From an uncultured Candidatus Competibacteraceae bacterium (lineage in GTDB: Bacteria; Pseudomonadota; Gammaproteobacteria; Competibacterales; Competibacteraceae): DNA of 6,705 nucleotides. Made by a program: the position numbers and the translations under genes. The stretch spans positions 1 through 6,705 of the forward strand of contig CALMNY010000150.1 in NCBI GenBank assembly GCA_937872125.1, read 5' to 3'. Numbering within the stretch: position 1 is the first letter of the stretch; each line of letters begins with the position of its first letter. The notes beneath the pieces are model-generated. The model saw only the letters and a list, made by a program, of their open reading frames with translations, was not told where the DNA came from and searched no databases. Below are positions 1 to 6,705 of the stretch, piece after piece.

Positions 1-54
1 TTCCGTGTCTTCCGTGGACCCAAGTTTTTCCGTGTGTTCCGTGTCTTCCGTGGA
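1..54. repeat. Nonamer-based direct repeat (TTCCGTGTN units)
   Basis: The core TCCGTG occurs at 2-7, 11-16, 29-34, 38-43 and 47-52. All copies are in the same 9-bp phase, with one phase slot (about 19-27) filled by unrelated sequence. At a larger scale the 19-bp stretch 1-19 recurs exactly at 37-55, a period of 36 bp. The repeat probably continues past the left edge. It lies immediately before livG and contains no stop codon in any + frame. It could be a dispersed intergenic repeat or a repeat invading the end of an upstream gene; the window cannot decide. It does not have the palindromic form of a REP element, and the spacing is too short for a CRISPR. Confidence 0.75.
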
Positions 55-65
55 CAACAATCGCC

Positions 66-69
<4 letters not shown>
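1..69 (+). CDS. Possible 3' end of an upstream gene (partial, speculative)
   Basis: Reading from base 1, the frame is open to a TGA at 67-69, which overlaps the livG ATG (66-68) as ATGA, a typical coupling overlap in ABC transporter operons. The 22 encoded residues are mostly a repeat-derived pattern of Phe-Arg-Val and Phe-Arg-Gly units. livM, the permease gene, commonly sits directly before livG, so this could be the tail of LivM. However, the residues themselves do not resemble any conserved LivM end that I recognise, and the frame may be open only because the repeat lacks stop codons. Treat it as a hypothesis. Confidence 0.15.
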
Positions 70-833
<764 letters not shown>

Positions 834-858
834 AACCTGCGGAACGGCATAACCCCGC
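834..858. other. Convergent intergenic gap between livG and gspF
   Basis: Only 25 bp separate the livG stop (TAG, 831-833) from the gspF stop (TGA on the minus strand, 861-859). The only pairing I can see is a 4-bp GCGG/CCGC (839-842 with 855-858) around a 12-base loop, with no T-tract on either side. No intrinsic terminator is supported, so transcripts from the two sides may overlap or end by another mechanism. Confidence 0.7.
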
Positions 859-2076
859 TCAGCGCACCAGTTGATTGAGATCGAAAATCGGCAACAGGAT
901 CGCCAGCACAATGATCAGCACCACCCCGCCCATCAGCAGGATCAGCATCGGCTCGAAAATCCCCAGCAGCGCGGCGATCAAGGTTTCGGTCTCGCGCTCC
1001 TGCTGCACCGCCGCCCGCTCCAGCATGTTTTCCAGCCGGCCGCTGGCTTCGCCGCTGGCGATGAGCTGGATGGTCATCGGCGGAAAATAGCCGCTGGCGC
1101 CGACCGCCTTTTGCAGGCTGGCGCCTTCCTTGACCCGCGTCGCCGCCTGTTCCACCGCCTCCCGCATCGGCAGATTGCTCATCACCTGGGCAGAAATCCG
1201 CAACGCCTCCAGCACCGGCACGCCGCTGGCCATCAAAATACTGAAAGTGCGGGCGAAACGGGCGGTATTGGTTCCCCGCACCAGCCGCGCCAGCAACGGC
1301 AACCGCAGCAAGGTCCGATGCACCTGCCGCCGGAACCCAATCCGGCGCAGCGCATAAACCCAGGCGATAACGCCTCCCGCCAGCGCCGCCAGCACCAGCC
1401 AACCGTACTGGCGCAGAAAATCGCTCAGCGCGATCAGCCCCCGGGTCAGCGCCGGTAACTGCTGGTTGAGGCTGCTGAACACCTGCACGACCTGTGGCAC
1501 CACATAGGTCAGCAGACCAGCGACGATCAAAATGGCGACGCCGGTGAGCAGCAGCGGATAGAACAGCGCCAGCCCGACTTTCTGGCGCATCTGCTGGCGG
1601 GCCTCGGTATAGTCGGCCAGTCGCTCGAACACTACGTCCAGATGACCGGATTGCTCGCCGGCGGCGACGGTCGCCCGGTACAACTCCGGGAATACCTGGG
1701 GAAAATCGCTCAGCGCGGTCGCCAGGGTATGCCCTTCCAGTACTCGGGTCCGCACCGCCAGCAATAAACCGCCCAGCCGTGAACGATCCGCCTGCCGGGC
1801 TACCGCGCCCAGCGCCTCTTCCAGCGGCAGGCCGGACCCGACCAGCGTCGCCAGTTGCCGGGTGATCAGCGCCAGATCAGTCGCGCTGACCCGTACCCGC
1901 CTGCTCCACCACTGCCGCCCACGCCGCTGTTCCTGGCTGGCGATTTCCTCAACCCCCAGCGGATTCAGGCCACGCTCGCGCAGGCTCTGCCGGGCCAGTC
2001 GCGGCGTATCGGCTTCGATCAGACCTTTGCGCTGGCGTCCCCGGGCATCCAGCGCGGCGTATTGAAAAGCGGGCAT
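859..2076 (-). CDS. gspF: Type II secretion system inner-membrane platform protein GspF
   Basis: GspF is the polytopic inner-membrane protein at the centre of the T2SS assembly platform, thought to couple GspE ATP hydrolysis to pseudopilus growth. The product is 405 residues, the usual length. It opens with the canonical FQYAALDARGRQRKG segment and has two homologous T2SSF domains (about 66-190 and 270-392). Conserved stretches include the ATVAAGEQSGHLDVVFERLA region (about 136-155) and its second-copy counterpart IASGEASGRLENML (about 339-352). Three hydrophobic segments lie at about 169-196, 225-244 and 367-396. I start it at the ATG (2076-2074). The preceding in-frame TTG (2079-2077) lies only one base after the Shine-Dalgarno GGGAGG, which is too close. 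The A of the gspE stop is shared with this ATG (TGATG). No gspG follows; the operon ends here against livG. PilC of type IV pili is a homologue, but the neighbouring GspC excludes that reading. Confidence 0.96.
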   Translation of the reverse strand: MPAFQYAALDARGRQRKGLIEADTPRLARQSLRERGLNPLGVEEIASQEQRRGRQWWSRRVRVSATDLALITRQLATLVGSGLPLEEALGAVARQADRSRLGGLLLAVRTRVLEGHTLATALSDFPQVFPELYRATVAAGEQSGHLDVVFERLADYTEARQQMRQKVGLALFYPLLLTGVAILIVAGLLTYVVPQVVQVFSSLNQQLPALTRGLIALSDFLRQYGWLVLAALAGGVIAWVYALRRIGFRRQVHRTLLRLPLLARLVRGTNTARFARTFSILMASGVPVLEALRISAQVMSNLPMREAVEQAATRVKEGASLQKAVGASGYFPPMTIQLIASGEASGRLENMLERAAVQQERETETLIAALLGIFEPMLILLMGGVVLIIVLAILLPIFDLNQLVR

Positions 2077-3590
2077 CAATCCTCCCGCGTGACCCGCACC
2101 AGTTCCGCCAGTGCGGTGTCGCCGGCCAGCACCCGGCGGCGGCCATCATCGCGAATGCTGGGACTGGACAACCGGGCATGGCGCTCCAGTTCCTGTTCAC
2201 CCCGCCCCTCGTGAATCAGGCTCTGCATCATTTCGTCCACGGTCACCAGTTCGAAAATGCCGGTGCGGCCCCGATAGCCGGAATGATTGCACTGCGCGCA
2301 ACCGACTGGGACATACAATGTCGGCGGAGTGGCCGGATCCACATTCAACACTTGGCAGTCGGTCGGCACCGCCAGATGCGGCTGCTTGCACTGTGGACAG
2401 AGCTTGCGCACCAGCCGTTGGGCCAGCACACCGATCAGCGACGACGACAGCAGGAACGGCTCCACCCCCATATCGCGCAGCCGGGTCATGGCGCCGACCG
2501 CGCTGTTGGTATGCAGGGTCGAAAGCACCAAATGGCCGGTCAGCGACGCCTGCACCGCAATTTCGGCGGTTTCCAGATCGCGGATTTCGCCGACCATCAC
2601 CACGTCCGGGTCCTGGCGCAAAATGGCGCGCAAACCCCGCGCGAAGGTCATCTCCACCTTGGTGTTGACCTGGGTCTGGCTGATGCCGTCAAGGTAGTAC
2701 TCAATCGGATCCTCGACGGTCATGATGTTGCGCCGGCGATCGTTGAGTTGCGTCAAGCCGGCATAAAGCGTCGTCGTTTTGCCGGAACCGGTCGGTCCGG
2801 TGACCAGCAGAATGCCGTGCGGGCGGTGAATCAGCTTCAGCAACCGCGTTTCATCGCCCGGCTCCATGCCCAGGTGCTGCAAATCCAGCCGGCCCTCGCG
2901 CTTGTCCAGCAGACGCAGCACCACCCGCTCGCCATGTCCGGTCGGCAGGGTCGAGACCCGCACGTCCACCGGCCTACCGGCGACCCGCAGCGAAATCCGC
3001 CCATCCTGCGGCAGCCGCTTTTCGGCGATGTCGAGATGCGCCATGACCTTGACCCGCGACACCAGCAACGGCCCCAAGGCTCGCGGCGGTTGCAGCGCCT
3101 CGCGCAGCACGCCATCCACCCGGAACCGCACCAGCAGACGATTCTCGAACGATTCGATGTGAATGTCCGAGGCGTTTTCCTTGATGGACTCAGTCAGCAG
3201 CGCGTTGATCAGCCGGATGATCGGCGCATCGTCGGCGCTTTCCAGCAAATCTTCCGGCTCGGGCAGAGTCAGGGCGACCTGGTTCAGATCCATTTCCTCG
3301 CCCAGGTCTTCCATCATTCGCGCCGCGCCGTTGCTCTCCCCCTCGTAGTGGTCCTGCAACAGACGCTCAAACTGTTCGGCGGGCGCCAGCGCGGGCCACA
3401 ACGGCGCACCCAGATAACGGCGCAATTCCGTCAGACTGCGCCGGTTGACACCAGGCCGGCAGATGACCTTGACCCCCTCCGCCGTTTCTTCCAGCACCAG
3501 CACGCCGTGGCGCTTGGCGAAGGCATAGGGCAAACGGTGAGTCGGCGCAGTCCCGGTTTCGTCCGGCGCCACCGGTAACGATTCAGCCAT
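2076..3590 (-). CDS. gspE: Type II secretion system assembly ATPase GspE
   Basis: GspE is the cytoplasmic hexameric ATPase of the T2SS, recruited to the membrane by GspL, that drives pseudopilus assembly. It has 504 residues from the chosen ATG. An N-terminal GspL-binding-type domain covers roughly 1-120, the N2 domain follows (SDIHIE at about 141-146), and then the RecA-like ATPase domain. Motifs are Walker A GPTGSGKT (265-272), the Asp box MTVEDPIEY (290-298), Walker B in [12 protein letters not shown] (327-338) and the His box LSTLHTNSA (about 357-365). Two CxxC pairs, CPQC (398-401) and CAQC (431-434), form the zinc-binding tetracysteine module typical of GspE. The C-terminal [19 protein letters not shown] segment matches the family end. 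A TTG directly precedes the ATG, but the GGTGA ribosome site fits the ATG. The gene overlaps gspD by one base and gspF by one base. PilB is the nearest alternative, excluded by context. Confidence 0.97.
   Translation of the reverse strand: MAESLPVAPDETGTAPTHRLPYAFAKRHGVLVLEETAEGVKVICRPGVNRRSLTELRRYLGAPLWPALAPAEQFERLLQDHYEGESNGAARMMEDLGEEMDLNQVALTLPEPEDLLESADDAPIIRLINALLTESIKENASDIHIESFENRLLVRFRVDGVLREALQPPRALGPLLVSRVKVMAHLDIAEKRLPQDGRISLRVAGRPVDVRVSTLPTGHGERVVLRLLDKREGRLDLQHLGMEPGDETRLLKLIHRPHGILLVTGPTGSGKTTTLYAGLTQLNDRRRNIMTVEDPIEYYLDGISQTQVNTKVEMTFARGLRAILRQDPDVVMVGEIRDLETAEIAVQASLTGHLVLSTLHTNSAVGAMTRLRDMGVEPFLLSSSLIGVLAQRLVRKLCPQCKQPHLAVPTDCQVLNVDPATPPTLYVPVGCAQCNHSGYRGRTGIFELVTVDEMMQSLIHEGRGEQELERHARLSSPSIRDDGRRRVLAGDTALAELVRVTRED
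2081..2086 (-). promoter_or_regulatory. Ribosome binding site of gspF, decides the start
   Basis: On the minus strand GGGAGG lies four bases before the ATG at 2076-2074 and one base before the in-frame TTG at 2079-2077 (GGGAGG-ATTG-ATG). The spacing is somewhat short for the ATG but impossible for the TTG. The site lies within the last codons of gspE, consistent with translational coupling. Confidence 0.6.
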
Positions 3591-5719
3591 CAACGATCAC
3601 CAAAGCCGAACTCTGTCGGCGCCGGGGTTGACGGAGGCGGGCTGACGACCGGAGCGGGAGCGACTGGCGGCTGCGTATCGAGGATCGTACCCTGCGCCTT
3701 GACCTCCGCCGGCGTTTTCAACACCGGCGTCTGCGCCTCCGGCAGCAGGGAGACTTCCCTGGTGCGCGCCGCCAGTTGCTGGTCGCGGATGTAGCTGTAT
3801 TTGTCGCTGGTGTATAAAGTGCCCTGCCCCGGATCCCGCAGAATGACCGGATGCAGAAACACCATCAGATTGCGCTTGAGCTTGGTGGTGTTGCGATAAC
3901 GAAACAAATTACCCAAAATAGGGACATCGCCCAGTAGGGGCACCTTTGAAGCGCCCTCGTCGAGCTTGTCATCGATCAGCCCGCCCAGCACCAGAACCTG
4001 CCCGTCTTCCACTAATACGCTGGTCTTGATCTCGCGGGTGTTCAGGGTCGGGCCCTGGGAAGCAGCGTTGGCCGATGGCACCACGTTGGATACTTCCTGG
4101 CTGATTTCCAGCTTGACGGCGTTCCCTTCATTGATCTGCGGCTTGACCTTGAGCTTGATACCCACCTTCTCGCGATTAATGGTTTGAAACGGATTACCGA
4201 TCTGCGAAGCAGTACTACTCCCGCTACTGGTCGAGGTAGTGTAGGAACCGGTCACGAACGGCACATCCTGGCCGACGATGATTGATGCTTCCTCGTTGTC
4301 CAACGTCACAATGGTGGGCGTAGACAGCACGTTGGCATCGGCATCCTTGGCCAGGGCGCTGATCAGCACGCCGAAAGGGTTGCCTTCGGTAAAGTCGCCC
4401 ACCCCGAGATGAAGGCCCTGGGGGATGAGTGATGTATCCGTCAAAGTACCGCTGTTGGCCTTCAGGGCCAGCGCAAGAACGTTGGCCAGATTGGAGTTGC
4501 CCGTATTCAAGTTGGTGAAGCCCACCGCATTGTTGGTCCCCACCACCCATTGCACGCCGAGTTCGGCAGTTTTCTCGGCGGAAATCTCGGCGATGACCGC
4601 CTCCACCAGCACCTGGGCGCGGCGCACATCCAGTTGCGCAATGACCGTGCGCAGCGAACGGATCAGTTCCGGCGGCGCCGTGATCACCAGGGAGTTGGTC
4701 GCCTCGTCGGCCTGGATGTCCACCAGGCTCGCTCCACTGCTGCTACTGCCGCCGCCCGGCGCCCCGGCAGCCTGACCTGGGATCGGGGCGTTGCGGGCGG
4801 CTTCGCTGCTTAGATTTTTGCTCACGCCCTGCAACACCGTCATCAGATTCTTGGCCTTGGCGTAGCGCAGATAGACCACCTGGGTATTGCCGCCGCTGTC
4901 CACCGGCGTGTCGAGGTGAGAAATCAACGTCCGCAACCGTACCCGCGAGGCTTTGTCGCCGCTGAGCAGAATGCTGTTGGTACGCTCATCCGCCACCATA
5001 CGCGGCGGCGCGCCCGCGGCGGCAGTCGGATCAGCCTTGACCCGGCTCTGCTCCAGGGCGGTGAGCACTCGCACGATCTCGGCGGACGCAGCGTGGCGCA
5101 GCGGCACGATTTCGACTTCCTCATTACTCGCCAGATCCACCCGGGCGATGATGCTGGCGATGCGCTCGACGTTGGCGGCGGTATCGGAAATGATCAGGAC
5201 GTTGGTCGGGGTATAGGCCGCCAAATGCCCTTGTGGCGGAATCAGAGGCCGAAGAATCGGCACGATCTGTGCGGCGGAGACGTTCTGGACCTGGATCACC
5301 CGGGTCACGATCTGGTCCGGTTCAACGCCATTGCGCTGATCCACGGTGGGAATATTTTCCTGCTTGGCTCCGGCTGCCGGCACGATCTTGATGACCTTGC
5401 CATTCGGGATGGCGGCGAAGCCATGCACGGCCAGCACCGCCAGGAACACCTCGTACAGTTCCTTCTCGTCCATGGCTTTGGACGAAATGACGGTGACCCG
5501 CCCCTTGACTCGTGGATCCACGATGAAGTTCTTGCCGGTCAACACCGACATGCTCTCTACCAGGGCGCTGATCTCGGCATCCTTGAGATTGAGCGTCACC
5601 GGCGCGGCGGCCACCGGCAAGGTCAGCGCCAACCCCAGCAGCAGTGCGCCCAGGGCGCGGCGTGCAGGGCGCAACTGTAGGAGAGCAAGCCGTTTATGCA
5701 GCCAATGCGATTGGATCAT
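3590..5719 (-). CDS. gspD: Type II secretion system secretin GspD
   Basis: GspD forms the multimeric outer-membrane channel through which folded exoproteins leave the cell. The product is 709 residues. A Sec signal peptide is visible: basic n-region (HKR, RPARR), hydrophobic core about 22-38, likely cleavage after an Ala near 37-39. Then follow N0 (about 40-115), N1 (135-195), N2 (200-268) and N3 (277-365), the last carrying a Gly/Ser/Ala-rich flexible loop at about 302-330. The secretin core spans about 366-628, with the gate-region motif VPFVTGSY (about 485-492) and the signature [16 protein letters not shown] (about 592-607). After the conserved YSYIRDQQL the protein ends in an unusual proline-rich tail of about 55 residues. 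The ATG at 5719 is the first possible start, because an in-frame stop lies at 5746-5744; the ribosome site is weak. The stop TGA shares its A with the gspE ATG. Pilus or type III secretins are less likely given the N0-N3 layout and the neighbours. Confidence 0.97.
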   Translation of the reverse strand: MIQSHWLHKRLALLQLRPARRALGALLLGLALTLPVAAAPVTLNLKDAEISALVESMSVLTGKNFIVDPRVKGRVTVISSKAMDEKELYEVFLAVLAVHGFAAIPNGKVIKIVPAAGAKQENIPTVDQRNGVEPDQIVTRVIQVQNVSAAQIVPILRPLIPPQGHLAAYTPTNVLIISDTAANVERIASIIARVDLASNEEVEIVPLRHAASAEIVRVLTALEQSRVKADPTAAAGAPPRMVADERTNSILLSGDKASRVRLRTLISHLDTPVDSGGNTQVVYLRYAKAKNLMTVLQGVSKNLSSEAARNAPIPGQAAGAPGGGSSSSGASLVDIQADEATNSLVITAPPELIRSLRTVIAQLDVRRAQVLVEAVIAEISAEKTAELGVQWVVGTNNAVGFTNLNTGNSNLANVLALALKANSGTLTDTSLIPQGLHLGVGDFTEGNPFGVLISALAKDADANVLSTPTIVTLDNEEASIIVGQDVPFVTGSYTTSTSSGSSTASQIGNPFQTINREKVGIKLKVKPQINEGNAVKLEISQEVSNVVPSANAASQGPTLNTREIKTSVLVEDGQVLVLGGLIDDKLDEGASKVPLLGDVPILGNLFRYRNTTKLKRNLMVFLHPVILRDPGQGTLYTSDKYSYIRDQQLAARTREVSLLPEAQTPVLKTPAEVKAQGTILDTQPPVAPAPVVSPPPSTPAPTEFGFGDR
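3597..3601 (-). promoter_or_regulatory. Ribosome binding site of gspE, decides the start
   Basis: GGTGA on the minus strand lies six bases before the gspE ATG (3590-3588), good spacing, and only three bases before the alternative TTG (3593-3591). It lies inside the final gspD codons, so ribosomes ending gspD can reinitiate on gspE. Confidence 0.5.
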
Positions 5720-5776
5720 GGTCGGAGATCGGTCAGCGTAACGTCAGCAGCAAATTAAGCATGGACCGCCATGGCT
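5720..5776 (-). other. gspC-gspD spacer with a small inverted repeat
   Basis: This 57-bp spacer is the only clear gap in the operon. It holds a perfect 5-bp inverted repeat, CATGG-ACCG-CCATG (5760-5773), which on the transcribed strand is followed by CTTAATTT. GCTGAC occurs twice in direct orientation downstream. No Shine-Dalgarno of good quality precedes the gspD ATG. The stem is too short to call a terminator. Confidence 0.35.
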
Positions 5777-6705
5777 TCATCGCGGCGGACCCCGCAGAGA
5801 AAAAGTCAGCGGAATTTCAGCGCCGTTGCGCAATACGCGCACGCTAAGTTGATCGGCGCTGAGCACTTCATGCAACAAAGTCAGACCTTGAGCGGGACTG
5901 TTCAAGCGGTTGCCGTTGATTTCCGTGATGACATCACCGCCGTTCAGGCCCAGTTGCTGAAAAATCTGCCGGTCGCGTCCTGGCCGCAGGCGAAACCCGA
6001 TGAACTGCCCGTTTTGCAAATAGGGACTGGCGAACGCGATATCTTCCAGGGCCTGGGGCCGGGCCATCGCCTCGCCGCGCAACCGTTCCGCCACGGCGCT
6101 GGCGTCAATCACCGGCGACTGCCTGGAACTGGTGGGTTCGAACGTCGGTTCAACCGTTGGTTCAGGTGCGCCTGGCGGCGCCATCACCGGCGCGCTCGGC
6201 AGGTTCGCCTCACCCAGTTTGGGCAGCTTGAGCACCTCCTCCCGACCGGCGCGGGAGACTACCACATGGTCACGCTGAATGCGTTGCAGGCGGGCGCCAC
6301 CCGGTAAAGACTCGCCGATCCGGTAGCCGCGCTCCGGCCCACTGCCATCGGCAATCAGGGCCAGCGCCCGGTCACCGCCCCGCTCCATGAAAAACACCCC
6401 AACCAGCCGCAAATTTAGCGGGGTAGCGGGCGCCGGGGCGGGCGCCGCCGCCACGGGCTGACTGGCTTCCGTCTGGCCGAATAGATGCCATGAACTGATA
6501 ACGGCGGCATCGGCGGGACGCGCCGTCGCTGGCTGATCAGCCGAGGGCGCAGCTCCAGTCGCCGTGGGCAACCGGGCGGACGGCAGGGCCGGGCCGGCCA
6601 GGATCGCCAGCGTCAAGCCGGCGAGGGCGCGCGCCAGCGCGATCACCAGGAGCACATTGACGGCCGTTACAGCGACCCGTGACCAGCGTTCGGATTGAAA
6701 CAGGA
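5777..6705 (-). CDS. gspC: Type II secretion system protein GspC (5' end outside the window)
   Basis: GspC is a bitopic inner-membrane protein that links the assembly platform to the secretin: its periplasmic HR domain binds the N0 domain of GspD, and its PDZ domain takes part in substrate recognition. Stop TGA is at 5779-5777, and 308 residues are visible. Residue numbers here count from the GTG at 6655. A membrane segment covers about 1-20, an Ala/Pro-rich linker 21-50, and the HR domain about 53-145 (SSWHLFG at 54-60, LNLRLVGVFF at 80-89, YRIGESLPGGARLQRI at 111-126). A second linker rich in Pro, Glu and Thr (about 150-182) leads to the PDZ domain, about 210-288 (GFRLRPGRD, LGLNGGDVITEINGNRL). 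The frame stays open for 16 further codons to the right edge and has no ATG or GTG there, while the GTG at 6655 has no ribosome site and would sit inside the membrane segment. The true start is therefore beyond 6705. It is first in the visible operon; any promoter is off the window. Confidence 0.94.
   Translation of the reverse strand, partial: LFQSERWSRVAVTAVNVLLVIALARALAGLTLAILAGPALPSARLPTATGAAPSADQPATARPADAAVISSWHLFGQTEASQPVAAAPAPAPATPLNLRLVGVFFMERGGDRALALIADGSGPERGYRIGESLPGGARLQRIQRDHVVVSRAGREEVLKLPKLGEANLPSAPVMAPPGAPEPTVEPTFEPTSSRQSPVIDASAVAERLRGEAMARPQALEDIAFASPYLQNGQFIGFRLRPGRDRQIFQQLGLNGGDVITEINGNRLNSPAQGLTLLHEVLSADQLSVRVLRNGAEIPLTFSLRGPPR

Noticed and set aside
1..55. CRISPR array or REP-type element at the left edge
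   Set aside because: Units are 9 bp without spacers of CRISPR length and without the palindrome expected of REP; better described as a short phased tandem repeat.
839..858. Possible bidirectional terminator between livG and gspF
   Set aside because: The stem is only 4 bp with a 12-base loop and there is no T-tract.
871..1458. + strand open frame opposite gspF
   Set aside because: The Gln/His/Arg-rich translation is the antisense of the gspF C-terminal half; no family features.
2178..3578. Long + strand open frame (466 codons) opposite gspE
   Set aside because: It is the GC-rich shadow of gspE: His, Gln and Arg-rich with no domain, wholly inside a gene whose frame shows all ATPase motifs.
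859..3590. Type IV pilus genes (pilB, pilC) instead of gspE, gspF
   Set aside because: They are joined by one-base overlaps to a secretin with N0-N3 domains and lie downstream of a GspC with HR and PDZ domains, which are specific to T2SS.
4916..5680. + strand open frame of 254 codons opposite gspD
   Set aside because: It mirrors the N-domain region of gspD, has His/Arg/Gly-rich low-complexity composition and no recognisable motif; a shadow.
5771..6307. + strand open frame opposite gspC
   Set aside because: It is antisense to the PDZ and linker region of gspC, whose own frame gives a clear GspC; no independent support.

Overview
The window reads as GC-rich proteobacterial chromosome, most plausibly gammaproteobacterial. 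This is inferred from the high G+C codon use, the gspC-D-E-F order of the type II secretion genes and the close LivG match; no rRNA or other phylogenetic marker is present. Nearly all of it is coding.

Left part (about 1-833, + strand): a nonamer-based direct repeat at 1-54 runs up to livG, a complete ATP-binding subunit of a branched-chain amino acid type ABC importer. The rest of that transporter (permeases, binding protein, second ATPase LivF) is outside the window. The reading frame through the repeat stays open from the left edge and ends in an ATGA overlap with livG. The repeat may therefore lie in the 3' end of an upstream operon gene, though this is unproven.

Right part (859-6705, - strand): gspC, gspD, gspE and gspF, read right to left, form one operon of a type II secretion system (T2SS). 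GspC is the inner-membrane clamp that contacts the secretin, GspD is the outer-membrane secretin channel, GspE is the cytoplasmic assembly ATPase, and GspF is the polytopic inner-membrane platform protein. D/E and E/F are fused by one-base TGATG overlaps, and in both cases a TTG codon directly precedes the ATG. gspC and gspD are 57 bp apart. gspC runs off the right edge without an in-window start.

The two gene groups converge with only 25 bp between stop codons and no convincing terminator. The pseudopilin and remaining platform genes (gspG-M), which usually follow gspF, are not here, so the T2SS locus of this organism is split or rearranged. I found no RNA genes, CRISPR arrays, insertion sequences or clearly new system. 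The most unusual items are the left-edge repeat, the split T2SS operon and the proline-rich end of GspD.
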